The notes under the pieces are model-generated. The model worked only from the letters and a program-made list of their open reading frames with translations, was not told the origin of the DNA and searched no databases. Made by a program: the position numbers and the translations under genes. From Sequoia sempervirens (Eukaryota; Streptophyta; Pinopsida; Cupressales; Cupressaceae): a DNA stretch of 64,000 nucleotides. Position 1 is the stretch's first letter; every line of letters begins with the position of its first letter. Positions 12,731 to 23,885 of the stretch are shown here, piece by piece. The DNA is taken from NCBI GenBank assembly GCA_007258455.2, contig VDFB02139368.1:1-64000 (forward strand), given 5' to 3'.

Positions 12731-13370
12731 TCAAGGGGTTAAACGATGGATTTTGCAGTAGTGTCTCCCAGCAGACATTTCTTCCTTGTTCAGTAGGCTT
12801 TCTGATGAATTCTTTAGATCAGTCTCAGCATCACCTGGTTATCCGGAAATTAGTGTCGAAGTTGGCCAGTCGTGACAGTGCTGTCAGCTATTAAATAGGG
12901 AGTTAATAAAAAGTGAAGTATCTTGAGCAAATGGACGCCTATAAGCTCAAGAGATGACTTTTCGAAATCGTTGAAGTCTCACGGTGAATCCTAAGACTTC
13001 ATTCGAATTGTCAACTGAAGTTCAAAATATTTATTTATTTTTGCAATTTTAGCATTAGATGGCGAAATTCTATTTTTGGCGCCTTTTGCTATTTGCATGA
13101 TGAATATTTTATTATTTATTCAAATTCGAACTTCCAGTCAGTGGCAGTGGAACTGAAAGGCAACCAATCAAAGGTCTTGTATTCTTGTCAGTGTTTTGAA
13201 TTCTTGCAGTTCTCAAATTGGTGCGAATTTCTTCTTATATAAACATGGCGCCATCTTCATTATTATTCACAGAGCTTTCAAAGGAAATTCGATTTCATTA
13301 AGAGCAAATTTAATCTTAAGTGAAATTCGTGTTTTTCAGGGCAAGTTCATATCTTCAAAAGGGAAATCGA
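12731..13370 (+). other. LTR leader without recognisable features
   Basis: This AT-rich stretch has short open frames only and nothing I recognise. Confidence 0.5.
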
Positions 13371-13730
13371 AGTTTATCAATTTTCAAAGCAAACTTCAAA
13401 GCAATTCGTATTTCTTCAAGAAGAGAAGGCGCGCACCTTTAAGAAATTCGCAATTCATAAATTCAAAGCAATTCGCATGTTCTTCAGTTGCAAATTCCTC
13501 AATATTCAAAGGCGAATTTAATATTCAAAGGCGTATTCCAATAATCAAAGGCGAATCCTCAAATTTAATATAAATTCGTATTTTCTTCAAAAGGAAATTT
13601 GAATTTCTTCAAACAAAGGCGCAAATTTCAAAAGGAAAATTCGTGGTTTTTCAAAACAAGGCGAATCCTTCCAGTTCAAAGGCAAAATTCACATCTATTT
13701 CCAAAGGCGATTTTACCTAATATATCTTTT
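13371..13730 (+). repeat. AAAGGCGAATTT short leader repeats
   Basis: Variants of TTCAAAGGCGAAT recur about every 20-40 bases. They precede the U3 ORF, as the AAATGCGCCC array precedes the family-II ORF. Confidence 0.55.
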
Positions 13731-14062
13731 TGCAGATTAAAGTTCACAATTATCAGTTATTTCCTCGAGTTAAATTGGTGCGTTTGATTTTTTCACGAAT
13801 TTTTAACTTCAGAACATTCGTTCTTGAGTTAGTAATTTTCTCAAGTGAAAAGTCTTTGTACAATCGAGTAGAAGTTGAATTTTCGCAAAACTGACATTCT
13901 GGGTTGTCCTAGAATCCTTTTCTGGACAAAACCCATATTTCAGATTTTTCGCTGAAAATAATTCTTCGAAAGGCTATTTTTAACTCTCGCAGGCTATTTT
14001 TAGCTTCCAGAAATCTTGTCAGAACACAGTCAAGTTCACAGTCAACAGGCGAATTTTTCAGA

Positions 14063-17050
14063 ATGCAATTCACTCAGCTCGAATACAAGACCAAAACAGT
14101 CCTTACTCATGACTTTCTCAGGTTGGTCGAGACAGATCTTCACAAGGTGTTACCAGAAGCAGTTCTTGATCCTGTTAAGATCAGAAGTTCAATCATTCAG
14201 AATATTGAGCAGTCTGGTTTACTAGAATCCGCTTCCATACCTATCTCCGTTCAATGTATTGAATTCGTAATGGCTTGTATTAAGCATTACAATCCTACTA
14301 CTCGTGAGATAGCGTCAGTTGACGGACGGATCATTTGCAGTCTCAAACCTTTGGACATTGAAAGGAGTTTTGGCATTCCTCAGCACCAGAACAGTTTAGT
14401 TATTTCTATGGAGCAGTGTGAGCAGGCATTTGATGCTGATGTGGACAAGTGTCAGAAGAAGATGGCAGAAAGATGGTTAAAACAATGTGGGTCGTGGTGA
14501 GTACAATGATGAGTACGCGATTCTAATCACACTCCTGAATCGTGTCTCAGGTCAAGCACATGCAAATGTTTTCCAGCCTTGGATGTATTACAACATTGGT
14601 CGCATCATTTCTGGGCAGGAGCATTATGACTGGGCATCCTTCATCAGCGACATTCTCCACAGGCAGATCACCGGTTTCCTAGTTGCCCATGAGTTTCATA
14701 TGTGTTCATATCTCATGTACTTGATCGCTTATCAGGGTCAGTTCCGAGGACTAAACACCGTGGGCATTCTCAGTGTTCAGAAGGTCTATCAATATTAGGA
14801 TCAGCTTGAGTTCACAAGAGCTGAACGTCATTTCAAGCGTGTTCATAAGGCTTTTCTGACTTATACAGTGAGGAATTTGGACCGGGAGTTGCACGTTCGT
14901 ATCTCGGCAATTGCTAGGGCAGTGATGGATGGATGGGCAGATTGGTTTATTCAGTTCCCAACATACACCTACATCCGAGTATACGTTTCACAGGAAATCC
15001 AGCTATGCTTCCACGTTATCCTTCGGATAAGACAATTTTTCAGGAGTTCCTAAGACAGATGCATGATGTTCATCGTCTTCTACGCCGCAGGCACAGACCA
15101 TCTCTCAACTTTCCTTTTCAGTTTGGAATGTATTGGTGCAAGTCGGCAATTGATGCTAAGATTGCAGGACAAGAGCTTGAGAAATATCATCTTAAGTATC
15201 TTGTTGAAGCACGTGCCTATGATCTTTCAGGTCATTATACAGCTCGCCTTGCTGGAGGTACATATCACGAGCCTTCTATGGAAGATTACTAGGCAAATGG
15301 CGTAGATGACTTCGAGGTTCACAGACGCAGTTACAGCCGTTTCTCTCTCTCACAGATTTATGTTTTCTTGTCAGAGGATGTGGGAGGTTTATCAGATGAT
15401 GAGGGAGAAGTTCTTCCTCAGTTTTTCAGAGAGCAGGTCGATACACAACCGTTGCCGGCAGTTGATTGGTACGCGAAAGAATACGCAACGGTCAAGGAGA
15501 GGTCAAGTAGGGTTATCCAGAACAGTATACTTTACCTCGACAGCAAGAAGACAAGGAGGGTAAGTGTTCCTACAGCAGAGCCGCCAGGAGTGGTGAATCC
15601 TTCGCTAACTTCCTCGTCAAAACCTAAACAAAAGAAGAGGAGTAACCCTCCCAAGAAAGTACAAGCGCCAAACAATTCAAAGGGCAAGGCGCTTGCCACT
15701 GTTACACACACGGAGCCTAATAGACAGCCGGTCACAGAGCCAGTTCAGAGGCCAGTTCAGAGCCCGCCAGTACCTGAGGTTCAGCCTCAAGTTCCTACAC
15801 CAGTTTCAGAGCCGTCACCAATCCCAATTCACATTGAATTGGATTTAGACTCTCCACCTCTCAGCAAGGCCTCTACACGTTCACTCTCGTCAGTACCTCC
15901 TGTCGCTAGTGCAGACCCTTCTAGTAGCATTAGCCGAGATCAATCTTGGATCGAAGCTCAGCTAGGAAGGAAGAGAAGGCAGCCATCTTATGTTCTCAAT
16001 CATTTAGATTTTGATGACATTTATCATGATGTGCCAGACAAGAGGGTCAAGAATATGGTTCACGTAGAGAGAAACACTGACATGGAGATTGTCATTGAGA
16101 CTGCCGTACCTCCACAAGGAAAGAGCTTGGTTGATTTAGAATCTCAGGATTTTGAGGTTATCACAGTTAACCTTGGTCGTAGCACACGCCAGACTCAGGT
16201 TGATCTCCTACAGGTTGCTACAGACAGTGCCAGGGATAGAATGCTGAAGGACGGAGAGGATAAGGCAGCCCTCAAGGCTGAAATCAGACAGCTTTGTTAG
16301 TACATTTCTAGCCTTGTTCATAGACCTGATGCCATTAACACACTCCCACCAATGCTTGAGCCTCCAGCAGAGCAAAGTCAACTCAATCACTTAGTTGCAT
16401 ATGGCAAGCACTTGGAGGAATGGGAGGAAGAGTTCGTTGCTAGAGGTCGTACTATGCTTACAGAGTTATATCAATTGCGGTATAATGCACGAGAGCTCCG
16501 TATTCATCTTCAGGATGAGGAACGGGATATGGCAATTAACAAACCCAGAGATGAGATTATGATTGCTCACCTGAGTGTGGCATATGATGCAGTCACAGAT
16601 GCAGAGGACAGAGAAGCTATCTACTCTTGGAAAACACAGTTGGTTTTCAAGGTAAAGATAGAGGACACTTTAGCATCAGAGTTGGCTGAGAGTAGAGAGC
16701 ACGTCACTAGTGCACTCCGGTTTGTGAGGACTCTAGTTTCTCGCTTGCCGTGCCATTACCAAATCGAGGGTGGTGCCTACGTTGAGCTTACCGATGTTCA
16801 ATCAGAGCTCCAGGCACTCATTCATACCATTTTCAGTGGTGAGACCATTGGCTGTAAGGTTACTCAGCTTACAGTCATGTCAGCATTGTTCGATGAGGCA
16901 ACGAGGAGTAGGGGCGAACTTCAGTCTCAGATCACAGCTGGTGAGGATATGCTGCATCGACATAGTATTCTCCGTCAGAGTCTCATAGCTCCAGATAGTG
17001 ATACAGTTAACAATCTCATTGAGGGATTGATTGCTCGAGATCACACATAG
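14063..17050 (+). pseudogene. Family-I U3 ORF, about 995 codons, broken
   Basis: I cannot assign a firm family. The N-terminal 380 residues or so look globular (FGIP near 14380; WMYYNIGRIISGQEHYDW near 14580). They match the family-II ORF at 55920 in order and spacing and may belong to the plant transposon or mobile-domain group. A Pro/Ser/Val-rich hinge with a basic cluster (KQKKRSNPPKK, near 15630) follows, then a long Glu/Leu/Gln-rich helical part. Frame breaks lie near 14480-14500 and 14985. TAG stops lie at 14796, 15290 and 16298; the last is CAG in copy alpha. The ATG at 14063 follows TTTTTCAG, a possible 3' splice site. Confidence 0.7.
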
Positions 17051-17412
17051 TAAACTTTAGTTCTCACCTCTCAGGATAGACATTACACACATGAGTTGAA
17101 CTTGGTGTTACCCTTTCAAGTTAACTCGATGTTGTCATCACATGCATATCTATTCTGAGATTTGCCTTATTTACTTGGAGTTTCTTTTAGGGTTTTACGT
17201 TAACTGATGGTAGTCTTCTAGTTAACTCGCTTTCAATAAGGACGTGCATGCTCGCACAATTGTCCATTTTTAGATTAGATGTTTCGGTTAACTGATGGTA
17301 GTTTTCCAGTTAACTGTATAGTTTACTTCATTAGGGTTTGGCAGCGAATCTTGCATGCATTGCAAGACTGTAGATGACTCAAGGTGATTTTAGGGTTCCC
17401 TACACCTTGATG

Positions 17413-17422
17413 TATATAAATA
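17413..17422 (+). promoter_or_regulatory. LTR TATA box (3' LTR)
   Basis: TATATAAATA sits about 360 bp after the ORF stop. It is followed by AAGAGTTTTTGCTCATTTGTAA, which keeps the post-TATA hairpin position seen in other copies. Confidence 0.7.
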
Positions 17423-17540
17423 AGAGTTTTTGCTCATTTGTAAATAACTTTTACTTGAGAGAGAAATATATGTTGCGCCTACCTTGCCCTCAATATTGCT
17501 CTTTTGGTATTTGTTCATGTGTCTTCGCTATTACGATTAA

Positions 17541-17950
17541 TTGTTATGCCACATAGGGTTTCAAGAGATTGTAATGGTGAATTATTTCCATAGTTTAGAT
17601 AAATTTGTGTTGTGAATCTTTTATTATTTCAATCAAGTGTTATGCCACATAGGGTTTCGTGAGATTGTGATGATAAAATCATTTTGTGAAGTCTTTACTA
17701 CTTTGATCAAGTGTTATGCCACATAGGGTTTCATAAGATTGGCGTGGTAAATTCTTCCCATAGTTTAGATAAATCTGTTTTGTGAGACTTTTATCATTAC
17801 GATCAAGTGTTATGCCACATAGGGTTTCGTGAGATTGTGATGATAAAACTGTTTTGTGAGTCTTTACTATTATGATCAAGTGTTATGCCACATAGGGTTT
17901 CATAAGATTGTCATAGTAAATTCTTAAATCTGTTTTGTGCCCAATAAGCT
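17541..17950 (+). repeat. U5 tandem repeats, five units
   Basis: Units starting near 17541, 17638, 17712, 17808 and 17881 each open with TGTTATGCCACATAGGGTTT and are 73-97 bp long. Long and short versions alternate, suggesting a two-unit higher-order period. Confidence 0.85.
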
Positions 17951-18329
17951 TGTTTAGATTGAGATGATAGTTGCGTCACCTTGCCCTCAAGTAGAGAATC
18001 TAAACTCGTTTATCGTCCGATAGTCAAAACCTTGCTCCGTTTCCTCATGCTATGTTTTCTTGAGGGAACTGGATAGAATTAAGTTGTAGTTAGTAGATCT
18101 GCAAAACCAGAGAAAACTCAGCTGCAACGTATATAGTTTTTCAAGAAAGCCTTGTACCTCTACAGCTGAAACAAAAAGACAGGATTTAGTTTAGTTTATT
18201 TCCTTGCAAGTACTTTGTCAAGCACAACGAGGGAGCTTCCCCTCCTAATTTGAAGAGAACTCATTGCGTAGTGTGCATAGGCTGTACATATCAACTCTTA
18301 CTCCAGAGGTGCTAGTTGTTATGCCAACA

Positions 18330-19043
18330 TTGCCTTACGCGTGTAAGTTCCCTAAAGTACCATTCTGGGTACCTTTGGTCGAATCTTTTGATCAACTATT
18401 GAGTAAAGTTATCGTAGGTGGTAACTTGTTGATGGCCTTGGGTTATGAGACCGTGATGCCACCAATCATGGGCCACCTTGGTTAGGTGTAGAACAACAAA
18501 CTTGATGGCATTTGCTTCTGTCATTGGGCTTAAGGATAAATAGGCATCTAATTTTTGAACCCATGATTGGGCAGTGGTCTTTCCTTCTCCATCAAAGTTG
18601 GGGATGGTTAATTTGCTGATCCTATTCTTGAGTTCTCTATCGGTTGAGTCATTTCTCTCCTTTCTATGTATGTCCCTTTCTTTGGCTTCACAATAGTCCT
18701 TGAACAACACAAGCTCCCTTATTTAAGGTTCTAACCTATAATAGGCTGCCAAGATCTTATCAACACTCTCTATGGGGGGACTATTGACATTGCTTCCTTT
18801 TATGGCTTCTTCATTTGGTAAGAAAAGGGGTCGGGTGGGTCTAGAACTTGTGTCCCCTGAAGGTGTGGCATGGTTGTTTTTGGAGTGGTTAGAGTTTTCC
18901 TCATTTGCATGATTGTTACTTTGGTTTTGGAGGGCTTGAAGTAAGGCTTGGTTAGTTTTCTCATTCTGTTCCATTAAGGCTTGGGTTTTCTTATCACTAT
19001 TCTCCATGAAGGCCCTAATTTCATCTCTTAATGGATCACCCAT
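18330..19043 (-). pseudogene. Ty3/gypsy gag N-terminal half, broken (family III)
   Basis: The minus frame starts at 19043 (MGDPLRDEIRAFME) with a Gln/Asn-rich coiled segment, has a stop near 18720, then gives a retrotransposon gag domain: IPNFDGEG, WVQKLDAYLSL, VAHDWWHHGL. It is clearly related to the gag at 32445. Through one frame break it continues with FDQRYPEWYFRELTRVRQ and stops exactly at 18330, where the family-I LTR ends. The family-I element therefore inserted into this gag. Confidence 0.85.
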
Positions 19044-19202
19044 GAGGTCATTTCCTAGGTTGTTATTTGTGAAGAGCCTTAGTGATTTGCACGTGATTTT
19101 TGTTCAACTTGTTTCATTTCATTGCACAGATTTCAAACAGTATATAAGGAAATGTATAAGCAGACTCAAGATCCACACAATACACTTCAGTCCATCATAT
19201 TT
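19044..19202 (-). other. Leader between primer site and gag
   Basis: About 160 bases of untranslated sequence connect the primer site to the gag start. Nothing else is seen. Confidence 0.5.
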
Positions 19203-19215
19203 GATTGTCATACCA
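19203..19215 (-). other. Worn primer-binding site
   Basis: The minus strand reads TGGTATGACAATC directly after an LTR ending TATATTTCA. It keeps the TGGTAT start of the initiator-Met site found at 32401. Confidence 0.55.
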
Positions 19216-20586
19216 TGAAATATACGAAAATAGGCAGCATACAGTCTCTTGCATTTAAACTGAACAGTAGAAAAGACAGCATACATCCACTAATTCTTAA
19301 ATTGTTACAGCACTATGTATTCCCCTTGTAGTAGAATCTGAACTTGTGTATTGTGATTCTGTTTACTTCTAAACTGTGTTTTGAGACTTGGCAGGCTCAT
19401 ATATTAATTACCAGCAATTATGTAAAATCAGATATATGTTTCAGACACATTTACAAATCTACTACAGCACAGTATGATGCTCATGGTGGCCCAAGGTAAC
19501 TCTGTTCATTTGAGTATTTTCAGATCCAAATGTTAATTCAACCAGTCTATTTTCTGACTGTGTTAGACTTACAATGATGAAGACTTCTTACAGCCCCCTT
19601 CAATTGATGTCACAAAGACAGATATTAACAGAGATCAGGTTGAATAGCAAAATGTAAGCTACAGCAGCAAGTTCGTTCCTCATTACCCAACTAATTACAC
19701 AATATTCAAACTTAAACTGGTAATGGAGATAGATTACTCAAACCTAGAGTTCAGTCGATCCAGGTTTGGGGCAGAGGTGCCTTCAATGGTTCTTGAAACC
19801 ACGCACAGCAACCAGCTCTTCTACCTTCACTCGACACCCATGAAGAATGATTTGTTTAACAACTATTCTAGACTTCCCAGCTGCAACCACGACCAAAAAG
19901 AAGCTGTTCCAGAAGTCGCATGTTCTCTGAAATTCGCGTTTTTCTGTTCTCTACCGTCTTCTACTCCAAAACGGCTCATGAAAGGAAGTTCTATGGCTGG
20001 GATAGGTGCGCCAGGGTTTCCATATATCAAAACGCCCTCAAGAACTTCGATTATTTTTCCCCAAACTCGAATCCAATGCAACACACACTGCTCTTAACGG
20101 CTGACGCGAAAATCCGGATGCTGAATCTGTTCCTCCTCTCAAATCTGCAACGTGCCAGGCTAGGAGTGATATTACACACTCGAAACTGTGGCTAGGGTTC
20201 ACCAAATTCACACCAAAAGGCTCGAGCTTCACCAAAACGAAAATCAGGTATATTTTTTCATAGGTGCGAATGCCTTTCTTCCCTTTTTTCTTTTGTATTT
20301 CCTTCTTGCCCTAAAAGTGGCGAATTTTCTTTTAATTTGCTCACAAAAATATAAAGTGACTTTTATATAGTTTTATTAATGAAATATCTTCATAGTCACT
20401 TAAGTCAAAATTCAAAAAGTCACTTACAAGGACTTTAATTAATTATTTAATATTGCCTTAGAGAAACGATGAGCTTAGGCCAAAAATTAAATAATTAAAT
20501 AAACGATTCCCGGTGTTCACGATTGCCTTCAGGAATTAAAAAGGCAACGAGGCACTCAGAGTGGCTACACGGAAGGGGACATTACA
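19216..20586 (-). mobile_element. 5' LTR of the minus-strand family-III element
   Basis: In minus sense it starts TGTAATGTCCCCTTCC at 20586 and ends TATATTTCA at 19216, matching the ends of the family-III LTR at 30481-32399, but it is shorter (about 1.37 kb) and diverged inside. It is the upstream LTR of the gag at 18330-19043. Confidence 0.7.
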
Positions 20587-20663
20587 TTATTCCTAGAGCT
20601 TCTTCGGTGGTAGGTTTGCATGATTTCCCACAAGATGGTAGGAAAGATGCTTTGACACCACTG
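20587..20663. other. Short flank between elements
   Basis: About 77 bases lie between the family-III LTR and the head of unit a. TTGACACCAC at its end resembles the sequence just before unit b at 27914, so the shared homology may begin slightly to the left of 20664. Confidence 0.4.
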
Positions 20664-23500
20664 TAATGTTCCCTTATTGGATTGGCCCTAAAGTTGCTAG
20701 TTGTTAAGGATTTGAAACTCTACTCTCAATGATATAACAATACATAGACCACCATGTATAAACATTTCCACAATCCTCTACGTTGGCCTTAATACCTAGC
20801 ATCCAAAAAAAATCAGACATAATAATAACTGCAGATTGAAAAAACACAAGAGAAGTTATTCAACCTATCAGGAGAGGGGAACCCTTAAGGGGCCTATGGT
20901 CTACCACCTTCCAATGCCCAACCCTTATCTTGAGCCTATGGGGCAAGAAGCCTAAGTGGGACCCTCACCCCTCCATGACCCAACCCTTGCAATGGGCCTG
21001 TGGGGCAGACTGCCCAACCCTTGCTTTGGGCCTATGGGGCAGAACCTGGGTGAGGTTTTTAGATGAACCACTTAAGGCATGGCTCACCCCTCCTGGCAAG
21101 GTTACAAACAGATTTGCAGACAGTTCTTTCCAATGCAGCCATCATTGATCTATTTACATCTCTGTTTATTATGCTATGAAAAGAGTCCAACAAATGAATG
21201 CAATACAACATGGCATTATATCAGAATGCAGGGAGTGAATTAAACAACATAAAGTAATCATCACATCCTATAGATGAGTGCAGTCCCATGATTCAGTTCC
21301 ATGCAATAATATGTATACAATTCTATTAAGTCTCAATATGCAGTCTTAAGCTAATCAACACCATATCCATCCTAACTCTGATGCAATTATCATTCCATAT
21401 TTAAGTCCACATTTAGTTAATGTAAACAAAAGCTACAAAAACCAGAACTCATGGAAACATATATGCAGATCCTACTGAATCATATGCATCAAAAGATGGG
21501 GGTATTCTGCCTATGATCGGCGACGCACTATATAGTCCGCCTGAGTGCAGGGCCAATGACCTTGTCCAATTTCTATGTTCAGATTTAATTGCGTTGTATA
21601 GATATTTCTTGATATGCCCAAGTCATGGTATACTCTCAGACAGAGTAAGTTCAGTATATTAAAATGAGTAATGCAGATATCGGTTGTGTACTGTGGCATC
21701 CAAGATTCTACAGTGACTATTACATCTGATGGAGGAAATCTAAACATTAGGGGTAAGTGAGAGACCTCACCTTGAGTTGTTGAGTCCCTCTGTGCGTTTT
21801 TCTTTCTTACTCGCCTTTGTTCCTTCCCTCCTCTCCTAGTGCCTTACACAGTTGTGGCAGTTTCTATTAAGAGTTACCTAGTTCTGGGGGGCGTCTTAAT
21901 TTGCAAACACAAATCTCTTACCCCTCTTGGATGAATATTGATATCCATTATATAATATTTGAGTAGGCTCAATGAGAGAGGTTGCATCTCTTCACTCCCG
22001 ACTATGTCATTTGACTAATCCTAAACTACCATGATTGATTTGTCTTTTACAACTTACTAATTATGGATCGGGTTGATTGCTTTTCTCCTCAAAGGTGGAG
22101 ATAGCAATATCTAACTTCTTTAGCCGTTATCCTCCGTCATGATGTGGAGGTCGCTCAGTACTGAGGATTGTATTGAATTCCCATGATGGCAGTACCAGGC
22201 TTGTCGACTGAGCGATGCTTGGGCTCAAGATTGCTTGCTCCAATAAGACTCGATGGCCTTTATCCTGTGCATCATGACAAATGGAAACATCTGAAGCATA
22301 CAATATATGGGGCTGTTTGTGATGTTCTCTATAAAATATTATGCGCCTTTGTTAATAATTGTTTGCAATGTGTTTTAAATACTTATTATAATATTATATC
22401 TGTTTTATGTTCTTATAATTTATTTCCTAACCGTGTTACTTGATCGCTTGTTCTTGCCATATGCGAAGAGGTATTTGTTATTTGATGTTTCTTTTTCACC
22501 CATCTATTCTTGTTTCCCATATTAATTTCTTTATTATTTTTTTTATTACTATAATATTAGTTGTTCCATATATTTAATTATAATATACTAATAAAATGGA
22601 CATTATTTATTGGCATTTAAATTGTCAATATTATGATCATGATGATTAAAAAAAATAATGCTACATCATTAATTTGTATTGTCTATATATATATATTATT
22701 TATTTGTTATAATGATTATAATATCTATGATAATTGCAATATTATTGTTACCCACTTTTCACTTACAGCTCAAGTCAAGTCGAGTTTATTGGTTAAAGTT
22801 TTAACAAAACAAGTGAGGTGCATTTATTTTTAGTCTTCCCTATGTTGCATTCAGGTGTATAAACATAAGAATCAAGAAGCTTTTATTTTCAGTAATGGAT
22901 TGTTGCATTTATACAAATGAATACAATATTGAAAAGATTTACACGAAATTGCCGAGAAGCCTTTATTGATTCCAAGTTTTCTGATTGCTTCACACAAGCC
23001 GTGAAACTAGCTAAAGAAAATAAAGAATCGCTAGAACTTATAGTGTGAATACGTGTGCGAACATAATAAAAAAAAAACAAGGCATAAGAGTCATAGGGGC
23101 TAGTCATTGCTTGAATGACTGGCGGTGCTGCTGTAGCTCGCGTGTTGCTGCTACCTTGTTGCTCCCGCTTTCTGTTCTCCAAGTGCAAGATCCTGAAAAC
23201 ACAGCAAAAGCGAAGTTAGATCCAAAAGATCTAAGCAATGACTGACCTATCATTCTTACACCCGCGCACGTATTCATATTAGAAATCCAAACAATGCTTT
23301 ATTTTTACTAACTAGTTTGTTTCATGTGCAGAAGCAAGAAACATAATGTTGCTGATTCTCAGATATTAATATGAGTGGAGTAAAATACGGCTCCCACGAG
23401 GGTGGAGCCCAGCTCATTTAAAGTTGTGCAGTAAATTACAAAGCCCATTCACTAGAAGCCAGATAATGGTGGTCATCAATGAATCATCAGGAAATGAACA
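20664..23500 (+). repeat. Head repeat, copy 1
   Basis: It is a direct repeat of 27914-30480. Relative to copy 2 it carries about 350 extra AT-rich bases at 22396-22745. At 20915-21060 three units of the type CCCAACCCTTGC...GGGCCTATGGGGCAG form a small GC-rich array. Short frames in both copies (20930-21148 and 28185-28403) are similar but I see no sign that they are genes. Confidence 0.75.
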
Positions 23501-23858
23501 CATCTTTTCAGACTTCAAATGAACAAGGATCAAAATCAGTCATGAACAATTTTAGTTATCGCTGTTCATAAGAGCATCAAAATGATAAATATATATTTAT
23601 CTTGAAACCATCTAGCAAAGAAGTTAAGAACAGATCTATTTCTGATATCATATGAATTACAGCACTTAGTTATCAAGAGCAGTGATAGATAATTTTTCAA
23701 ATGCATCATTTTCAGCTTTCAAAATAGTGAACAGGAATATATGTTAAATCCACGGAGCAATCATCAAAGGAGGGTATTTCATGTATACATAAATATTAGG
23801 GACAACATTATTTCATCTGCAGAATCTTTGGTGTTTGAGATCAATGCTCAGAAATGGA
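23501..23858 (+). other. Stretch before the captured fragments
   Basis: AT-rich sequence with no recognisable coding or repeat content; it probably continues the unit a head. Confidence 0.4.
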
Positions 23859-23885
23859 ATACAGCCATGATTATTTTACAACAAG
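23859..23885 (+). repeat. 27-bp direct repeat, copy 1
   Basis: An exact 27-base repeat (ATACAGCCATGATTATTTTA plus CAACAAG) lies immediately before the DNA ligase IV homology. The second copy is at 25350. Confidence 0.9.

Larger units (their letters stand above)
11165..18329 (+). mobile_element. Family-I giant 3' LTR (7.2 kb) carrying an ORF
   Basis: It starts TGTTGTACCC 276 bases after the integrase stop and ends TTGTTATGCCAACA, so the ends form a TGTTG/CAACA inverted repeat. The start matches the inverted copy at 9476 and the end matches copy alpha at 2292. The left flank is CCTAA and the right flank TTGCC, so it is not a solo LTR; it is best read as the 3' LTR of the element supplying the integrase. 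Contents in order: spaced GGGGCGC boxes, AAGGCGAATT leader repeats, the large ORF, TATA box, hairpin, U5 repeats. The right end lies inside a gag gene (18330). Confidence 0.6.

Noticed and set aside
13196..13573. 125-codon plus-strand frame
   Set aside because: It is a by-product of the AAAGGCGAAT leader repeats (Lys/Phe/Ser/Asn-rich low complexity).
19723..20235. Overlapping frames of 60-124 codons on both strands
   Set aside because: They sit inside the minus-strand family-III LTR and overlap each other, with no conserved counterpart in the other family-III LTRs.
20648..20663. Minus-strand TGGTGTCAAAGC resembling a primer site next to GGGAACATTACA
   Set aside because: Three mismatches are expected often enough. 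The second copy of the head repeat (27914) lacks it, and the plus-strand TGTAATG start fits an LTR start better.
20930..21148. 72-codon frame conserved in both head repeats (also 28185-28403)
   Set aside because: The copies are over 90% identical at DNA level, so frame similarity is expected. The protein is low-complexity from a GC-rich array, with no known domain.
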